64,000 nt of DNA from Phorcus lineatus (taxonomy: Eukaryota; Mollusca; Gastropoda; Trochida; Trochidae): the NCBI GenBank assembly GCA_921293015.1, contig OV121088.1:26697645-26761644 (forward strand), written 5' to 3'. The translations under genes were made by a program, and so were the position numbers. Positions 23,740 through 35,739 of the stretch are shown here, one piece after another (positions within the stretch are counted from its first letter, which is position 1; each line of letters starts with the position of its first letter). The notes under the pieces were generated by a model. That model was not told the origin of the DNA. It searched no databases and saw nothing but the letters and a program-made list of their open reading frames with translations.

Positions 23740-26110
23740 CTGGAATATATAATAAATATTGCTTTTGACAACAAGAATATATCAAATTTACTTAGATTTC
23801 ATTGACAGATAATTATTTGAATAAAGATAACATAATCTGCTATTCCAGAATTTATGATTAAAACAATTATATTCAACATGAATGTTATTTTTAAAAAACT
23901 TCCAACATACATTCTAATGGATTCAATCAAATCTTTTCATCAGGATATTGCAATAAACAGTTAGGACATGGTCAAGTTATATATGACATCAGGTATTTTT
24001 CAAAATAAACTTTTTTGTCTGTAATTTGTATCAAATATCAGTTAAATATACAAAATGTAATCACAATTTTTAATATTATGTGATCATAGTAGCAGAATAA
24101 GTAGTTTTAATACCCCTACAGGAAGATGGCAAATATTTTTGCTGTAGGGTCCTGGGAAATAACACCTTTTGCTGAACATTGATTGTCTATTTGCAGACAA
24201 ACTTCTGTTTTTGGACATTTTACTTATTATTCCCGACTGAAAACATCTGTACCCCATATTCTGCATCCAAACTAAGTTTATTTCTTATCCGTAGTTGTTA
24301 TATGCCTTTTCCAACAAGTGGAGAGGCAAACTATTTATTATGAGCCATTTGGAAGAATTATTAGCTTGAAAAAATTAACTATTGCAGTCTAGAAGCATGC
24401 AATAGATTTTATTTTGAGAGCCATGTAAGAACAACTATTTGCAAAAAAGGTGACTATGTTCCCCAAGGCAATAAAAAATGAGTTAAATTTTTTAATTTCA
24501 CAAGCACATGTAATGTTTGGGCTTAATTCAAAACTTAATTTGTAAGTGCATAATTGTTTGTTGAATATATTCAGAAAATATTCAAACGGTAAATTTGTAA
24601 TATAAAATTTTAAAACGTGAATGGTTTAAAATTGGTAGCTAGGTTGAATGTTTTTAAAGGGGGTCTGCAACCTTAATTTTTAACTTCCAGTGTTTAATTA
24701 GCGAGGCCCCGCGAGAGTCGTAAATCTCAATCAGTGCGCCCTCTACTCAGCAGTGTTTTTACTGCGCTGCACCCTACGTGTGCGGTGTCCCTCGCGCAAA
24801 TTACCCAACCGGATACGTGTGTAAGAATGTCGTTGTAAACAAATCGTTCTACAATGAACTGCCATATGATATGAGAAATGAGAAAAAAATTATAAATCTT
24901 TGTAAAGTGAAATTTAAAAAAAAATTTTTTTAGATTTCCCTCACCTTTTACAAAATTAGATAAACAATTCTGGTACTCTGGTATTATGCAGTTGCTTACA
25001 TTTTACTTGTAAGCTTGGACACAACAAACTTCACATTTCTTTCGATATTTTTTAAAGTTAGGTTTTGACTTGTGTGGATATTTTTTGGATTTTCGTCATT
25101 AATACTCAATTCCTGACTATTTGAAATTTCTTATCTATGGCAGATAGGGGTTTGAGGTTTGTTTTTTTATATTTGGCAGTAATTTGAACCTTGATTAAAC
25201 AACCGTAAAATAAATGCACTTTTAATATTGATACAATTCTCATATAATTATATCCAACTTTTTACAAGCATAATTGAACACCAAGTTGACATTTAACAAA
25301 GACACAATCATTTTTCAGAAACTTAAGACACGTTTGCCATAATTTGAAAATATCACTGATGATTATAAAAAGATGAATATATGAAGGATATACTGGTCAC
25401 TATAGTTATAAAGTTTAAGTAAAAGGGTTATCTTGATGATAGGGTGTTTTAAACTGTTATTTCGGGTCCGGTTTAGTATGTCTTACAAGACTGTGTAAAA
25501 ATTGCATTTCAGTTGACTATTCATCAGAAAATTTTTAAGGTATAATCTCATGATGATACAATCGAAAATTGATTTAATATTTTCATTATTTCATAGTCAT
25601 CGACAAGGGGTTCATCTCGTACATCATGCGTCCCGATAGTCTTACAGAGAAAAGGGCACCAACAATCTGAGCCATAATTGATGACAGATTCACTTTAGTA
25701 AATGACAATAAAAATTATCTCGTCCTAATCCCGGATTGACAAATAGTTTTTTTCTCTTTTTTTCCCCTGCCAATTCACAGTAAATGAACACATGTGTTTG
25801 ACATTTAAAAGATAGTGAAAAATATAAAATATAGTTGGATTCATCTTGAACATAATCAAAACCGCATAAGTTACATTTTGTTTTAGACATATCTTATTCC
25901 ACGTAGTTTCTCAGACATTTTTCAATGCATGAACGGTAAAGCTTAAATCAACAATGAAGTTATCTAATTTATCAGCCAGCCAGGCATAGAGCAATAAAGC
26001 ACAGCTGTCCTTGGAACAGGAAATAATAATAAGGATATTATGTAAGAGATCGATCGCATATATTGTTTATAACACTTCAAGGAAGTTATATAGTACTTGT
26101 AATCTTGCAC
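23740..26110. other. no gene seen; intron sequence
   Basis: AT-rich, with short random frames only. A GC-richer patch at 24700-24830 is unexplained. If gene 2 is one transcription unit, this is the start of the intron invaded by the DIRS and P-like elements. Confidence 0.45.
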
Positions 26111-26131
26111 AATTATTGGCGTAAACATTCG

Positions 26132-26300
26132 CTCTGGGATGAGCTGTGCCTCTTCTCTCTGTTCCCTACACCTACCTACAGAAGACTGAAAATCTATATA
26201 AAAAAACCTAAGTTATATTTACCTTTAGTGGTATGCACCTGTCCTTCTTCTATCTGGAGTTAACTCCCCTTGACCAGGTAGGTGGCCGCTTCACATTCTC
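26132..26300 (+). repeat. DIRS left terminal inverted repeat
   Basis: Starts CTCTGGGATGAGCTGTGCC and ends GCTTCACATTCTC. It is the inverted counterpart of 32407-32576, with a few substitutions and small indels. Confidence 0.9.
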
Positions 26301-26516
26301 TTCTGTAGCCCATGTGTTCAACAGCTACTTCAGGAGACTGAATTTCTTTTTGTGCTTCTACATGTGCTACTTGGAATTCCTGTGAAATTAAGGGTATGTG
26401 ACATCGACATTGGGTCTTTGGACAATCGCATTGTGTTTATTTGTGAATTTTTTGTGATTTTTTTGTGACTTGTAATTTTCTTCCTGTGAGACATCAGCGT
26501 TTTCCGCAAAGTAACC

Positions 26517-28546
26517 ATGTCTCAACGTAAGTGTGTCAATTGCCAACGTTTTATGTCAGATAGGGATCCCCACTCTTTGTGCTTTCTCTGTGACAAGGAT
26601 TCTATTTGCTCCATGGCAGCACGCTGTCTTATGTGTAAAGATTTACCTGACGACGAGTGGATTAAGATGTTTGAGATTAGGTCTAAGAAACCCCGATCTA
26701 CCCCTTCCAAATCAAAGTCGTCTGCTATTTCTAAGGAGGATTCAGTAGGATCGTCTCAGATTTTGCAACTACTTCGGTAGTTTCCCAAGCTAAACCCCTT
26801 GATTTGAGTGCTCTCCTTTCCTCTTTCAAGCAGGACCTAGTTGATTCCTTTGCTAAGTCTGTCAAGGATCTTGAGGAACGTAATGAGGCAAGAATTAAAG
26901 ACTTAAAGAAATCCCTCGGTAGATCTAAGCCCCGTTCGGGTACCTCGGGTAATTCCGCTTCCCCCATGGGAATGAATCCCGTTCCGGTGCTAAGCAGTCC
27001 TCTGAGATTAAGACTACGGCTGGTAAATGAGCTGCCGACCCCAACGGTGGGAGTTCGGAGGTTAGGGTTAATGATCTCCCCCCCAAGCGGCAGTGTTTAC
27101 CCCCTGGGGGCCTGCCGGCCTTGACAGGTCATGGCGACCTAGGGAGCATTAGTGTCCGCTCTCTTCCCAGCGCCGCAAGTGGGGCTGGGTTGATCGGGAC
27201 GCACGGTAGTGACTTCGATAACCTTCTCCCTCCCACCACTGGGTCGGTAAAGGCCGGGTCGCATGTGCTGGGCAATCAGCCCGTGGATCATAATCGTGGA
27301 ACGGAATGTGGGTCAGACCCATCTATTACCGGCCCGGTTAGCACGTGCGGCAGGCGGCCGGGCGAGTTGACAGTTACTCAGCGCACGGACGGCATGGGCT
27401 TCCCGCTGGGCTTAGGTCACCATGACTCTCAAGTGCCAGGTCAACAACAACAAAGGCAATCGGAGTTTGTTGACGTTTTCAACCCGCCGATTTTACCAAT
27501 CATTACGGATGACAATTCAGGGAATGACTTGTCCATGGATGCTAAGTAGGACACTCATGAGGGAATGATCATTATTCCGCCGGCGTATGTGTCCGGTCCG
27601 GACCTTGTACTGGAGTGGACTTTGTGGAGAAACTTCCGTCTTTGTTTGAGCAGGACGATTCTCAAGATCTTCCAGAGGAATTGGGAACATCAGGTTTTCT
27701 TCCAACGGCTCGACCCCCCCCCAAGAGATCTTTACCTCATTCTTCAGTAGTCAAGACGGGTTTGGACTTGCATGGTCAATAACACCTTAGCTAAAGCCAG
27801 AGATGTTTCTAATTTGCCTAAAACACAGCTAAAACAGGCTAATGTGATCCACGATCGGATGTTTCCTGCTTCCGCCCCCGATCTTGACAGGGATTTTGGG
27901 CGGTTGGATGCTAGGGCACTTCAGAGAAAAGCTATGGCGAAGTTAGCTCTCACACGTAAGGATGTTAAGGACATCGATTCATCGGCCAGGAGTTCGGTGG
28001 ACATCTTATCCTATATCAACTGGTTTGCGACAGCTTTTGACCCCTACATTCCAGGATTACAAGGGTGTGAAGCCGCAATCGCTGGTGGTTATGAGCGCGG
28101 AGGAGGTGGCCCTAGCCCATTCATTCTTGGATGTAATTTATCTGGCCGTTAGCGATGCTACCGAGGCTCAACTTGTTACTATTGGACGGTTGACGGCTCT
28201 GGAACGGTCCTATATGTTGGAAGGAGTGAGGAACTTGCCCCAGGATTCGAAGGAGGATCTCTTCCAGCAACCCGTGAACTCGGAATCCATGTTTAATGGG
28301 AAATGCAACCAGGCCATATCTTCCCAGGAGGCTCAGACTTCACGCAATCTTAACTCCAGATTGACGGCGGCTCTCTTGGCCCAGACCAGGGGTCGCGGCG
28401 CCCCCAGGGGCAGAAGAGGTAGTGCCAGTCTTCAGACCCGTTCCCCCCTCCATCGTTCAGCCTTCGAGAGAGCTGAGGCTCAGACCAAAGGTCGTCAGGC
28501 AACGAACCAGTATCAGCAACCCAAGAAACAACCCTTCGTCGGCTAA
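26517..28546 (+). pseudogene. DIRS gag-like ORF1, multiply frameshifted
   Basis: The ATG at 26517 opens a frame with paired cysteines: C8xxC11, then DPHSLCFLC, a CSM pair and CLMCKDLPDDEW. This is the N-terminal metal-binding pattern of DIRS ORF1 proteins. After residue 80 the sensible reading moves to other frames: a coiled-coil-like segment FKQDLVDSFAKSVKDLEERN (about 26825), an acidic/proline-rich middle, and ARALQRKAMAKLAL (about 27915). Then come SAEEVALAHSFLDVIYLAVSD (about 28095) and a basic tail with RGRGAPRGRRG (about 28390). At least four frame changes are needed, one at a run of nine C at 27714-27722. The protein would bind RNA and assemble particles in an intact element. Confidence 0.75.
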
Positions 28547-28789
28547 TTTTCGTGGCAGAGGTAGTACAGGATCGAGGGGATCGTCAGCTCCCCCCAGACG
28601 TCGTTGACTCTACACAAGCCGACTTGACACTATCAGACCCTGTCGACAATTGCATGCCCACGGACTTGAATCTAGATTTTGTCTTTCAACTTGCAGTCAT
28701 ATCCTCTCCCGTAGGGGGTCGGCTACAGTGCTTCGCCAAGAATTGGAAACAGATCACGTGGGATCCCTGGATAAACACTGCAGTTTCAA

Positions 28790-30310
28790 GTGCGCCCACC
28801 CCTAGCGGTATATCCGATGGGAAGGAGATATCATCTACAGGGGCTACAGCTGGAGGCAGCGATGCTCGCGATAGATCAACTACTGCTGAAGGAGGCAGTT
28901 GTGGAGTTGTCCCCCCTAGACTTGTCTCGGGGATTTTATTCTCCAGTGTTCCTGGTACCCAAGCGAGATTCAGGAGAGATGAGAATGATTATAGATCTGA
29001 AGATATTGAACAAGAATTTTTTGTTAAAACCTCCAAAGTTCACGATGGAATCGCTAGCAAATGTCAGGAAGCTAATTCATCCTCACTCCAAGTTTGTCAG
29101 CATGGACTTGAAGGACGCATATCTTCATATCCCTATTCATCCTCATTCCAGGAAGTATCTTCGGTTCGCGGTGAACGGCAGGCGGTTCCAATTTCGAGTA
29201 CTTCCGTTCGGGGTATCAATCGCTCCATGGCTATTCACGATGGTTCTAAAACCAGTACTACAGTTTCTGCATATTCGAGGCGTAGCAATCCATGGTTATC
29301 TCGACGATTTTCTGAGCAGACATGTTCAGACGGATGTTCTCTTGCAACAGACAAAGTTTATCATCCACATATTTACGCATCTAGGCTGGATAGTTCACCC
29401 AGAGAAGTCAGAACTAACACCCACTACCAGGATCAAATTTCTGGGAGCAGTTCTGGACGCAGATCGAGGTCTCATCTTGCCCATTTTGGATCGTTGGCTT
29501 GTTGTCAAGGAATCGATATTCAACCTACTACAGCAAGGTTCAGCGCCTGTGAGGAGATGGATGTCACTGCTGGGATCACTCACGTCGATCCAGGCGTTTA
29601 CTTACAGGGGTCGTCAAAACCTACGCCATTTCCAGGTTTGGATAAACGACAACAGGCATTATCCATTGGTAGAACGCATAACGTGTCCTCTTGTAGTGCG
29701 TCACGAGTTGACGTGGTGGACCAAGGAGTGCAATGTGATGGGAGGATCGAAATTCAGGGAGCCTCCGCCGGAAGTCACAATAATTACAGACGCTTCCCAA
29801 GAAGGTTGGGGAGCTCATCTCGATCAACTTCAGATCCAGGGGTCTTGGTCTCAACAGGAGTCGACTTTACACATAAACAGACTAGAGATGTTAGCAGTCA
29901 TAAAGGCAGTACGCCAGTGGTGGCGGCGTCTTTACAGCTTGAATGTGATGATAGCCACAGACAATTCAACGGTGGTATCTTACGTGAACAAGCAAGGGGG
30001 AACTCATTCGAAGGAATTGATGGATCTCACTCGCTTGCTTTTCGGGATTGTGGATCAAGCCAGGATGGTTTTAAGGGCAAGGCATATTCCGGGCAGACTA
30101 AATATGTTAGCCGATTCACTGTCGCGCAGGGGCCAAGTAATTTCCACAGAATGGACACTTCATCAGGAAGCGTTTCAACTCATAAGTCAGACTTGGGAGT
30201 ATCCAACAGTAGATCTCTTTGCAACAAGCAGGAACTTTCGAATCTCAACTTTCGTCAGTCCGATTCCCGACCCTTTGCGATTGCGATGCACAAGTGTCGA
30301 GTTTACCTAG
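28790..30310 (+). CDS. DIRS reverse transcriptase-RNase H (open frame)
   Basis: A continuous frame of 506 codons encodes the polymerase of the element. From the GTG at 28790, motif A is MDLKDAY (D106), motif B VLPFGVSIAPWLFT, and the catalytic box YLDD at 170-173. RNase H follows with D334 (ITDAS), E366 (LEMLAV), D391 (ATDNST) and D442 (LADSLSR). The post-RNase H motif VDLFATSRNF...FVSPIPDP is usual for DIRS elements. The first residues of the domain lie upstream in another frame (28660-28775, GGRLQCFAKNWKQITWDPW), so a frameshift near 28775 removes the natural start. A further shift after 30300 leads into APVWPTRTWFPNLLDLL in a third frame. All catalytic residues are kept, which suggests the copy is not very old. 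Confidence 0.88.
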   Translation: MRPPLAVYPMGRRYHLQGLQLEAAMLAIDQLLLKEAVVELSPLDLSRGFYSPVFLVPKRDSGEMRMIIDLKILNKNFLLKPPKFTMESLANVRKLIHPHSKFVSMDLKDAYLHIPIHPHSRKYLRFAVNGRRFQFRVLPFGVSIAPWLFTMVLKPVLQFLHIRGVAIHGYLDDFLSRHVQTDVLLQQTKFIIHIFTHLGWIVHPEKSELTPTTRIKFLGAVLDADRGLILPILDRWLVVKESIFNLLQQGSAPVRRWMSLLGSLTSIQAFTYRGRQNLRHFQVWINDNRHYPLVERITCPLVVRHELTWWTKECNVMGGSKFREPPPEVTIITDASQEGWGAHLDQLQIQGSWSQQESTLHINRLEMLAVIKAVRQWWRRLYSLNVMIATDNSTVVSYVNKQGGTHSKELMDLTRLLFGIVDQARMVLRARHIPGRLNMLADSLSRRGQVISTEWTLHQEAFQLISQTWEYPTVDLFATSRNFRISTFVSPIPDPLRLRCTSVEFT

Positions 30311-30464
30311 TGGCGCCAGTGTGGCCCACGAGAACTTGGTTCCCAAATTTATTGGATCTACTGACAGATGTCCCTCTCCAGCTACCGCAGTGGCACAATC
30401 TGCTTACCCAACCTCACTCGGGTGCAACTCACAAGAACCTAGCGGCCATGACTCTACACGTGTG

Positions 30465-31636
30465 GAGGTTGTCAGGAGATCACTCAGAGAGAAGGGATTC
30501 AGGGAGGGTCCCTCTGATGCAATCATTAAGGCGATCAGACCTTCTACCACTAAGTTGTATGACGCAAAGTGGAACGTGTTTCATAGATGGAGAGTCCAGC
30601 GACAGCTGTTAGGCCAGGACATTTCGATACCTATGGTAGCAGATTTTTTATTATACTTAGGATTGGAGAAAGGACTCAAGCATGGGACGATCGAGGGTTA
30701 CCATTCAGCCATTGCCTCAGTGTTTGACATTCAAGGATTAGCAGTAGGGTCAAATGTCTCTTTACATAAACTACTCAGATCGTTCCAAATCAAGGACTTA
30801 TCAGCACCTTCAGTTTTTCCAAGATGGCATTTGTGTATTGTGTTGCAATCCTTGTTGAAGCCTCCATTCGAGCCTATGCAGGCTGCAAGTTTAAAGTTTC
30901 TAGCATTCTTCTTGCATTTGCCTCAGCGGCTAGAATATCCGAACTTCATGCCATCGATAATTCCTCAATAAGATTTTCAGAAGGATACAAGGTGTCTTGT
31001 CGTGCGTTACCTGAATTAGTGGCTAAGAATCAGTCAACATCGTTAGGTCCATTGGGATCGAGAGTTTATAGGATTCCTGCTCTGCCAAGTTCGTCATCTC
31101 GTTCTGACAAGTCAAGATTATTGTGTCCAGTTAGAGCTCTTCGCTGGTATTTACAGAGGACAGCATCATTTAGGCGTTCAAGGTGGAGACTGTTTTTATC
31201 TTGCAAGACCGCAGTCGACACAGAGATATCAAAAAATACTATAGCTTCATGGCTAAGGAAGACTATCGTGTTTGCCTACCAATCTATAGATCAGGATACA
31301 GTAAATCAGAAGTTTTCTTCTCACGAGATTCGTGCTCTAGCTACCTCATTAGCGGCATGGAAGTCTGTCTCTATTGATCACCTAGTGGCGGCTTGCCAAT
31401 GGAAAGGTTCGAATACGTTTATATCATCCTATCTGCAGGACATAGCTTCATCGATGGAGGGTCTACATGAACTAGGACCATTGATAGCTGCCCAACAGTT
31501 AGCACAAGCTCAACCCCTTTTGCAAGTAAAGCAAAAAGAAAGGGGGGGGGGGGACGGGTCATCAAGGACGAAGGACGGACTGACCTTGATACCTGCAAGA
31601 ACTGGTTATGGGGAAGGTGAGGCTTCTCCATTATAG
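30465..31636 (+). pseudogene. DIRS tyrosine recombinase, one frameshift
   Basis: The N-terminal core-binding part (SLREKGFREG, STTKLYDAKWNVFHRW, VADFLLYLGLEKGL, TIEGYHSAIASVF) is in one frame. Near 30895 the reading moves to another, which carries the catalytic domain: R in ASAARISELHAI (about 30932), H-x-x-R in SSHEIRALA (about 31322), a Trp at the third basic position in ACQWKGSNTF, and the nucleophile Tyr in SSYLQD (about 31430). The enzyme would integrate the circular DNA intermediate by strand exchange, in place of an integrase. The R-H-R-W-Y set is complete; only the frameshift disables it. The C-terminal tail contains a run of twelve G at 31542-31553. Confidence 0.85.
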
Positions 31637-32236
31637 AGAATGGCGGTGGAGGGCCAATCTAACATGGGGTAAAGGAATGTCAATCACATGTTGTGGAGTG
31701 GTAAACCACTGTTTATGCACCTGACTAATTTCATCTCAGGATAAGACGTTTGAGAGCCTTTAGAGGCGACCAATGTACCGGGAGTGACGTCACAGAACCG
31801 GAAGTGACGTCATAAAACCGGAAGTGACGTCATGTGGCCGGGGGTAAAAGGCGTGAAACCATGTAGATGTTAACCATCAGAACACAATTGTGGGAGAAAA
31901 GTACCACTGTTTAGGGTGTTAACCGAATATAGGTGGTTTTGAACCAACAATTGTAAGGTCATAACGTCATATGCTGATTTCATACTAATAGAGTACTTAG
32001 TGGTGGTGTGTTTGTCTTACTGATCTGCTTGACCGGTGGTGGAAATTGATGCATTCTATAAGTATAGGATTAGAGGTAGAAATGCATAATGGTAAAGAGA
32101 AGATAATATGGTATCATAAGAATCAATAGTCAATCAACTAAGTATCCTAAGATTGAGCAGTAAGTTAAAGGGTTATTGGTGTGAATATTCCCTCAACATT
32201 GAGCTGGATCCCATCCTTCTTTATGTGGAATTCGGG

Positions 32237-32331
32237 ACACAGCTCATCCCAGAGGTAATGTTTACGCCAATAATTAGGAACAATTACTTGTATTGTTAGT
32301 AATTATTAGTAAACTTACCTCTGGGATGAGC
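32237..32331 (+). repeat. DIRS internal complementary region
   Basis: Positions 32237-32275 are the reverse complement of 26111-26149, and 32276-32331 of 32564-32619. The junction at 32275/32276 therefore records the head-to-tail joint of a circular copy. In the current model of DIRS replication this region templates completion of the single-stranded circle. Confidence 0.92.
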
Positions 32332-32406
32332 GAATTATGCCCTCTCAAGTAAGGTCTTACTAATGCCTCCCCGCATGATTCCAGGTGATGTTTCGGGTTG
32401 TATGGC

Positions 32407-32576
32407 GAGAATGTGAAGCTGCCACCTACCTGGTCAAGGGGAGTTAACTCCAGGAAGAAGAAGGACAGGTGCATACCACTAAAGGTAAATATAACTTAGG
32501 GTTTTTTTGTTGAGATTTTCAGTCTTCTGTAGGTAGGTTCAGGGAACAGAGAGAAGGGGCACAGCTCATCCCAGAG
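32407..32576 (-). repeat. DIRS right terminal inverted repeat
   Basis: Inverted copy of 26132-26300. Shared landmarks are GAGTTAACTCC, GTGCATACCACTAAAGGTAA and CTGTAGGTAGG. Confidence 0.9.
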
Positions 32577-32619
32577 GTAAGTTTACTAATAATTACTAAC
32601 AATACAAGTAATTGTTCCT

Positions 32620-33005
32620 TACTCCAATGTTTTCAGTTGACAAGCTGGAATAAACATTGTCAATTCACTTCCTCTCTAATTCTGTTTTATTTGTATATGA
32701 TTGTATGTGGGCTTAAGGCACCTTCCCAAAATAAAAGAATTGAAAAATTTATTCATAACTAGTGAGAGAATTTTAAAGTGACACAGAGTATGCTTCAAAA
32801 TTGTTTAGGTCGCTTAATTAGTAACCAATATACCATGTATAAAGGTAGACAATGCTTAATATGAAATAGAGTTTTGTAAGAATAATTGCAAATATATATT
32901 TCCACCAATATATTTGATATCTTAATCGTTTCATGTTTGTTTCAGGAGAAGCATTTATATAGGCGTTTGCTGCATGTTTGCTAATCCTTTTTCCTTTTTC
33001 GTGTG

Positions 33006-33042
<37 letters not shown>

Positions 33043-33755
33043 TCTGAATGTTGTGTATTACATGTATGTGTTTAAACTGTTTAAATCATATACCATGTGT
33101 CCTGCATAAAGTTCAAGTCATGTCAAAATAATTGCATTTTCATCACTTAAATTCCAAAATTATGATATTTACTTATTTTCAATAATTATCAACAAAAGGC
33201 AATATACGGCTGTACGGCAAGGACATGCTCCCCGTTTAGTCGACCAATTGCAGGTGTTCTTACAGTGACATGTGATAGTAGAAAAGCTAGCCATTTTGGA
33301 CTGCAGGCATAGCGTTGTTGTTGGGTTGAATTTTAACGTCTGCTTCCACCATTGGGTGATGTCGCAGGGCCTATGCCTTAGTTATTTGCAATGAAAGGGG
33401 GAAATAAAGTTAATAAAAGTTCTAAAGTGGTAAAAAATAAAATCAATTTGGAATTTGGAATTCAGGCAGTGTGTCACACGACATTGTTTATAAACAGCGG
33501 AACGAAAATGAATCGGCCAATCAACGATCACATGTCATATAGGGGATTCCCCTGTCACAATGACCGCACCTCGCTTGGCCGGCGCCCAGTCCGTGTCATG
33601 TGACTTCTTTCCACCGCTATGGCAATTACGTAACTGCTGGTCAATTACGTCTGAAAGGCTAGGGTTCTTGTTCCCCTTAATTTAAACTGCAGTGGTTAAT
33701 CAGCAGGCTTACGCCTTTTGTTTCATTCCAACCATAATATAATAAGTCAATTATA
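32620..33755. other. no gene seen; spacer between DIRS and P-like element
   Basis: AT-rich spacer with a GT/TA microsatellite at about 33001-33051 (GTGTGTGTGTGT, then a run of TA). The 70-codon frame at 33391 is unsupported. Confidence 0.5.
33001..33051. repeat. microsatellite (GT)n-(TA)n
   Basis: Seven GT units run into TCTA and then about thirteen TA units. Confidence 0.9.
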
Positions 33756-33818
33756 TCAAGGACGTGTATAGACAGGATAAGAAACGGCAGTGGAGAGTCA
33801 TTAGCGATGCGTGCCTCA
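33756..33818 (+). repeat. P-like element left terminal inverted repeat
   Basis: Inverted counterpart of 46470-46533. The inner part, TCATTAGCGATGCGTGCCTCA, is perfectly conserved; the outer part has several mismatches. Confidence 0.82.
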
Positions 33819-34123
33819 GATAGCCAAATGTGTAACTGATCCTATCTTTTATCGGCGCCCCGCTCTCCGCATCTGGCGCATGCGTACCCGCTCTTCGAAG
33901 GAATTTCCTGAGTGACACAAACATCCGGTTGGGGTTTTCACGAAGTCTGTAAGCCGATTTAATGCTTTTTATCGTTCAAAACACATGTTTAGGCATATGT
34001 CTGCCATCCAAAAGTAATATGTATGCTGATGTTAATTTCATTGCGCAACTAAGCCAAATCACATGGGTTTTTACAGTTAAATATAAAGATGACCATTCCA
34101 AAATATCATTACTCTCTGACGAT

Positions 34124-34366
34124 ATGTCAGAGTTTTTGAACTGGGACGATTCCGATGTTGATTTGTCTGAATTATTAGATGAATGGACTGAATATGAGGT
34201 AGATGTAGGTTCTGAGTCGTGGTCTGAGGGAAGTGATCGTGAGGGAACAAAACCTAAACGTTCCAAGGCAGAAAGTAGCAGAAAGACGTCATATCGTTGC
34301 CCTGTATGCGAGAAAACCTACTCATCTGTGTCAGGTTTCAGGGGACATGTTGTGAAGAAACATTAA
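34124..34366 (+). CDS. P-like element accessory gene, exon with C2H2 zinc finger
   Basis: The ATG at 34124 starts an 80-residue frame: an acidic N-terminus (DDSDVDLSELLDEW), a Ser/Glu-rich linker, a basic patch (KPKRSKAESSRK) and a perfect C2H2 finger at residues 57-80 (C59, C62, H75, H80). A stop follows the last histidine directly. A good-looking donor, GAAAG|GTATTT at 34383, lies 16 bases after the stop, so it cannot extend the protein. The only phase-compatible donor for the next exon, TCAG|GTTTCA at 34335, would cut the finger in half. Either the exon makes a small finger protein by itself or the original donor has been lost. It precedes the exon at 34988 on the same strand. It probably binds DNA, by family analogy only. 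Confidence 0.6.
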   Translation: MSEFLNWDDSDVDLSELLDEWTEYEVDVGSESWSEGSDREGTKPKRSKAESSRKTSYRCPVCEKTYSSVSGFRGHVVKKH

Positions 34367-34987
34367 CGGAATGATTTGAAAGGTATTTTTTTAAGTTGTC
34401 AAATCATAAATGTATAAAAAAAGCATCATTAATAAAGGATAAAAGCAGATAATAAAGCAACTCATTTAAAATTACAACCAAACCAAATTGTCCCATCTCT
34501 GATTGCTGAAATTGTTAATAACACTAGCTCCACAATATATTGTAACCAAAATTAGACTTAATAAGTATTCCCTTACTGTTGAAGTGAAAGTATACAGAAT
34601 AAAATATATGTTATGAATATCTCAGTTAGGAATTGTTTTTTTAATTTTTAACATTTGTAAAATTTCATTTTACTGTATCCTTTGTCAAGAGTTTATATAC
34701 CCTTATTTATTAATATGCCACTGTATATAAAATGAATTGTTGTTTACAAGTATTTTTCTACAATGACAACATGTGAAATGACAATGCTGACATTTTAATG
34801 ATTTTAATACATGGTCAGAAACAGATTATTGGATTTTCAAAGATTAACATTGAGTTTGTGCTGTTACTAAATGAAATAACAATATTTAGTAGTATCAAAA
34901 TACATTATTACTATAGAAAATATCTAAAGGGAGACATTTGCCATTTTAATGTGCATAAATTTGAATTGAATACATATTATTTTACAG

Positions 34988-35250
34988 CTTCTGACGACAA
35001 GATATTCTGTGACAAGTCCTTGACATCTGCATCTCCAATCAAGAAGAGTGATGTAAGTGAGACAGATCCTACCCCAAGGAGCACCTCGTCAACATCTACT
35101 AACTCAACCTCCACAAGCACAGCTTCAACAGACATCTTCAAGTTTACAGAAGAAGAGTTTCTACAATTCACTCAGAATGCCATCAAGGAAGTTTGTGATA
35201 ATGTTCACCACAATTCACCGTTCAGCTCTCTCGGACCTAACATAATTGCA
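34988..35250 (+). pseudogene. P-like accessory gene, second exon, 5' part (cut by piggyBac)
   Basis: After an acceptor (ATTATTTTACAG, first exon base 34988, phase 1) a frame runs through a Ser/Thr-rich low-complexity stretch (STSSTSTNSTSTSTAST) into FKFTEEEFLQFTQNAIKEVC and SLGPNIIAL. It stops making sense at the TTAA at 35251-35254, where the piggyBac begins. The same frame resumes at 41653 on the far side. The frame that continues into the transposon (to 35400) is accidental. Confidence 0.72.
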
Positions 35251-35739
35251 TTAACCCTTAAGTTGCGGGTCCCGGGCCTGTCCGGGTTGAAATTTGCTTT
35301 GACCGCATGTCCTCTGGGCGAGATGCGACATCCAAACTCTATTTTTCTCACGCTAGAGGTTCACAGTAGCGAAGGATGGGCAATTGTTGCACGGCAGTAG
35401 TGTCAGTTTAACGCTAGTACTTTCCGTCCGTGTGTCGCTAAGCTACCGAATTTTGTTTCGTTGGTGTTCTAAATAATGCGCGTACATGTTCCGAAAATTA
35501 TGCAACGATTGATAACGTTTATCGTACCGATAATAAGCTTTAAAATCACTCAATTTTCCCCCACTCCCTGCCGCACGTGCTTATAGCCTGTGGGCACTTT
35601 CTACCCTCTCGCACGAGCTTACCGACCCGCGCATGCTATCGTTTACTGAGACGCGTGCATTTTGACCCTATGCATGCCTTCCTATCGCACGCCCTATGTT
35701 CTGAACCCTTGGGCGGATTTCAATATAGGTGGGATCATT

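Larger units (their letters stand above)
26111..32619 (+). mobile_element. DIRS-type tyrosine-recombinase retrotransposon
   Basis: The element is 6509 bp. It has terminal inverted repeats of about 170 bp (26132-26300 and 32407-32576) and an internal complementary region (32237-32331). The first half of that region is the reverse complement of the left extremity, and the second half that of the right extremity. This fixes both ends: AATTATTGGCG on the left and AATTGTTCCT on the right. Gene order is gag-like, then reverse transcriptase with RNase H, then tyrosine recombinase, all on the plus strand. No LTRs, integrase or target duplication are expected or seen. Gag and recombinase are frameshifted, so the copy is not autonomous. 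Confidence 0.92.

Noticed and set aside
23740-23785. Start of the KH-like gene at the upstream ATG (23785)
   Set aside because: A good acceptor lies between this ATG and the conserved sequence, so the ATG is intronic and the exon is internal or terminal.
28552-30612. 686-codon frame across the DIRS polymerase
   Set aside because: Apart from short parts at its two ends that belong to the broken DIRS coding sequence, it is the other frame of the RT/RNase H gene: Ser-rich, without domains.
26111-32619. LTR retrotransposon or retrovirus
   Set aside because: There are no LTRs, protease, integrase or envelope. Inverted termini, an internal complementary region and a tyrosine recombinase identify a DIRS element.
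35255-35400. C-terminal extension of the accessory exon into the transposon
   Set aside because: The frame there starts with the piggyBac terminus and is accidental; the true continuation is at 41653.
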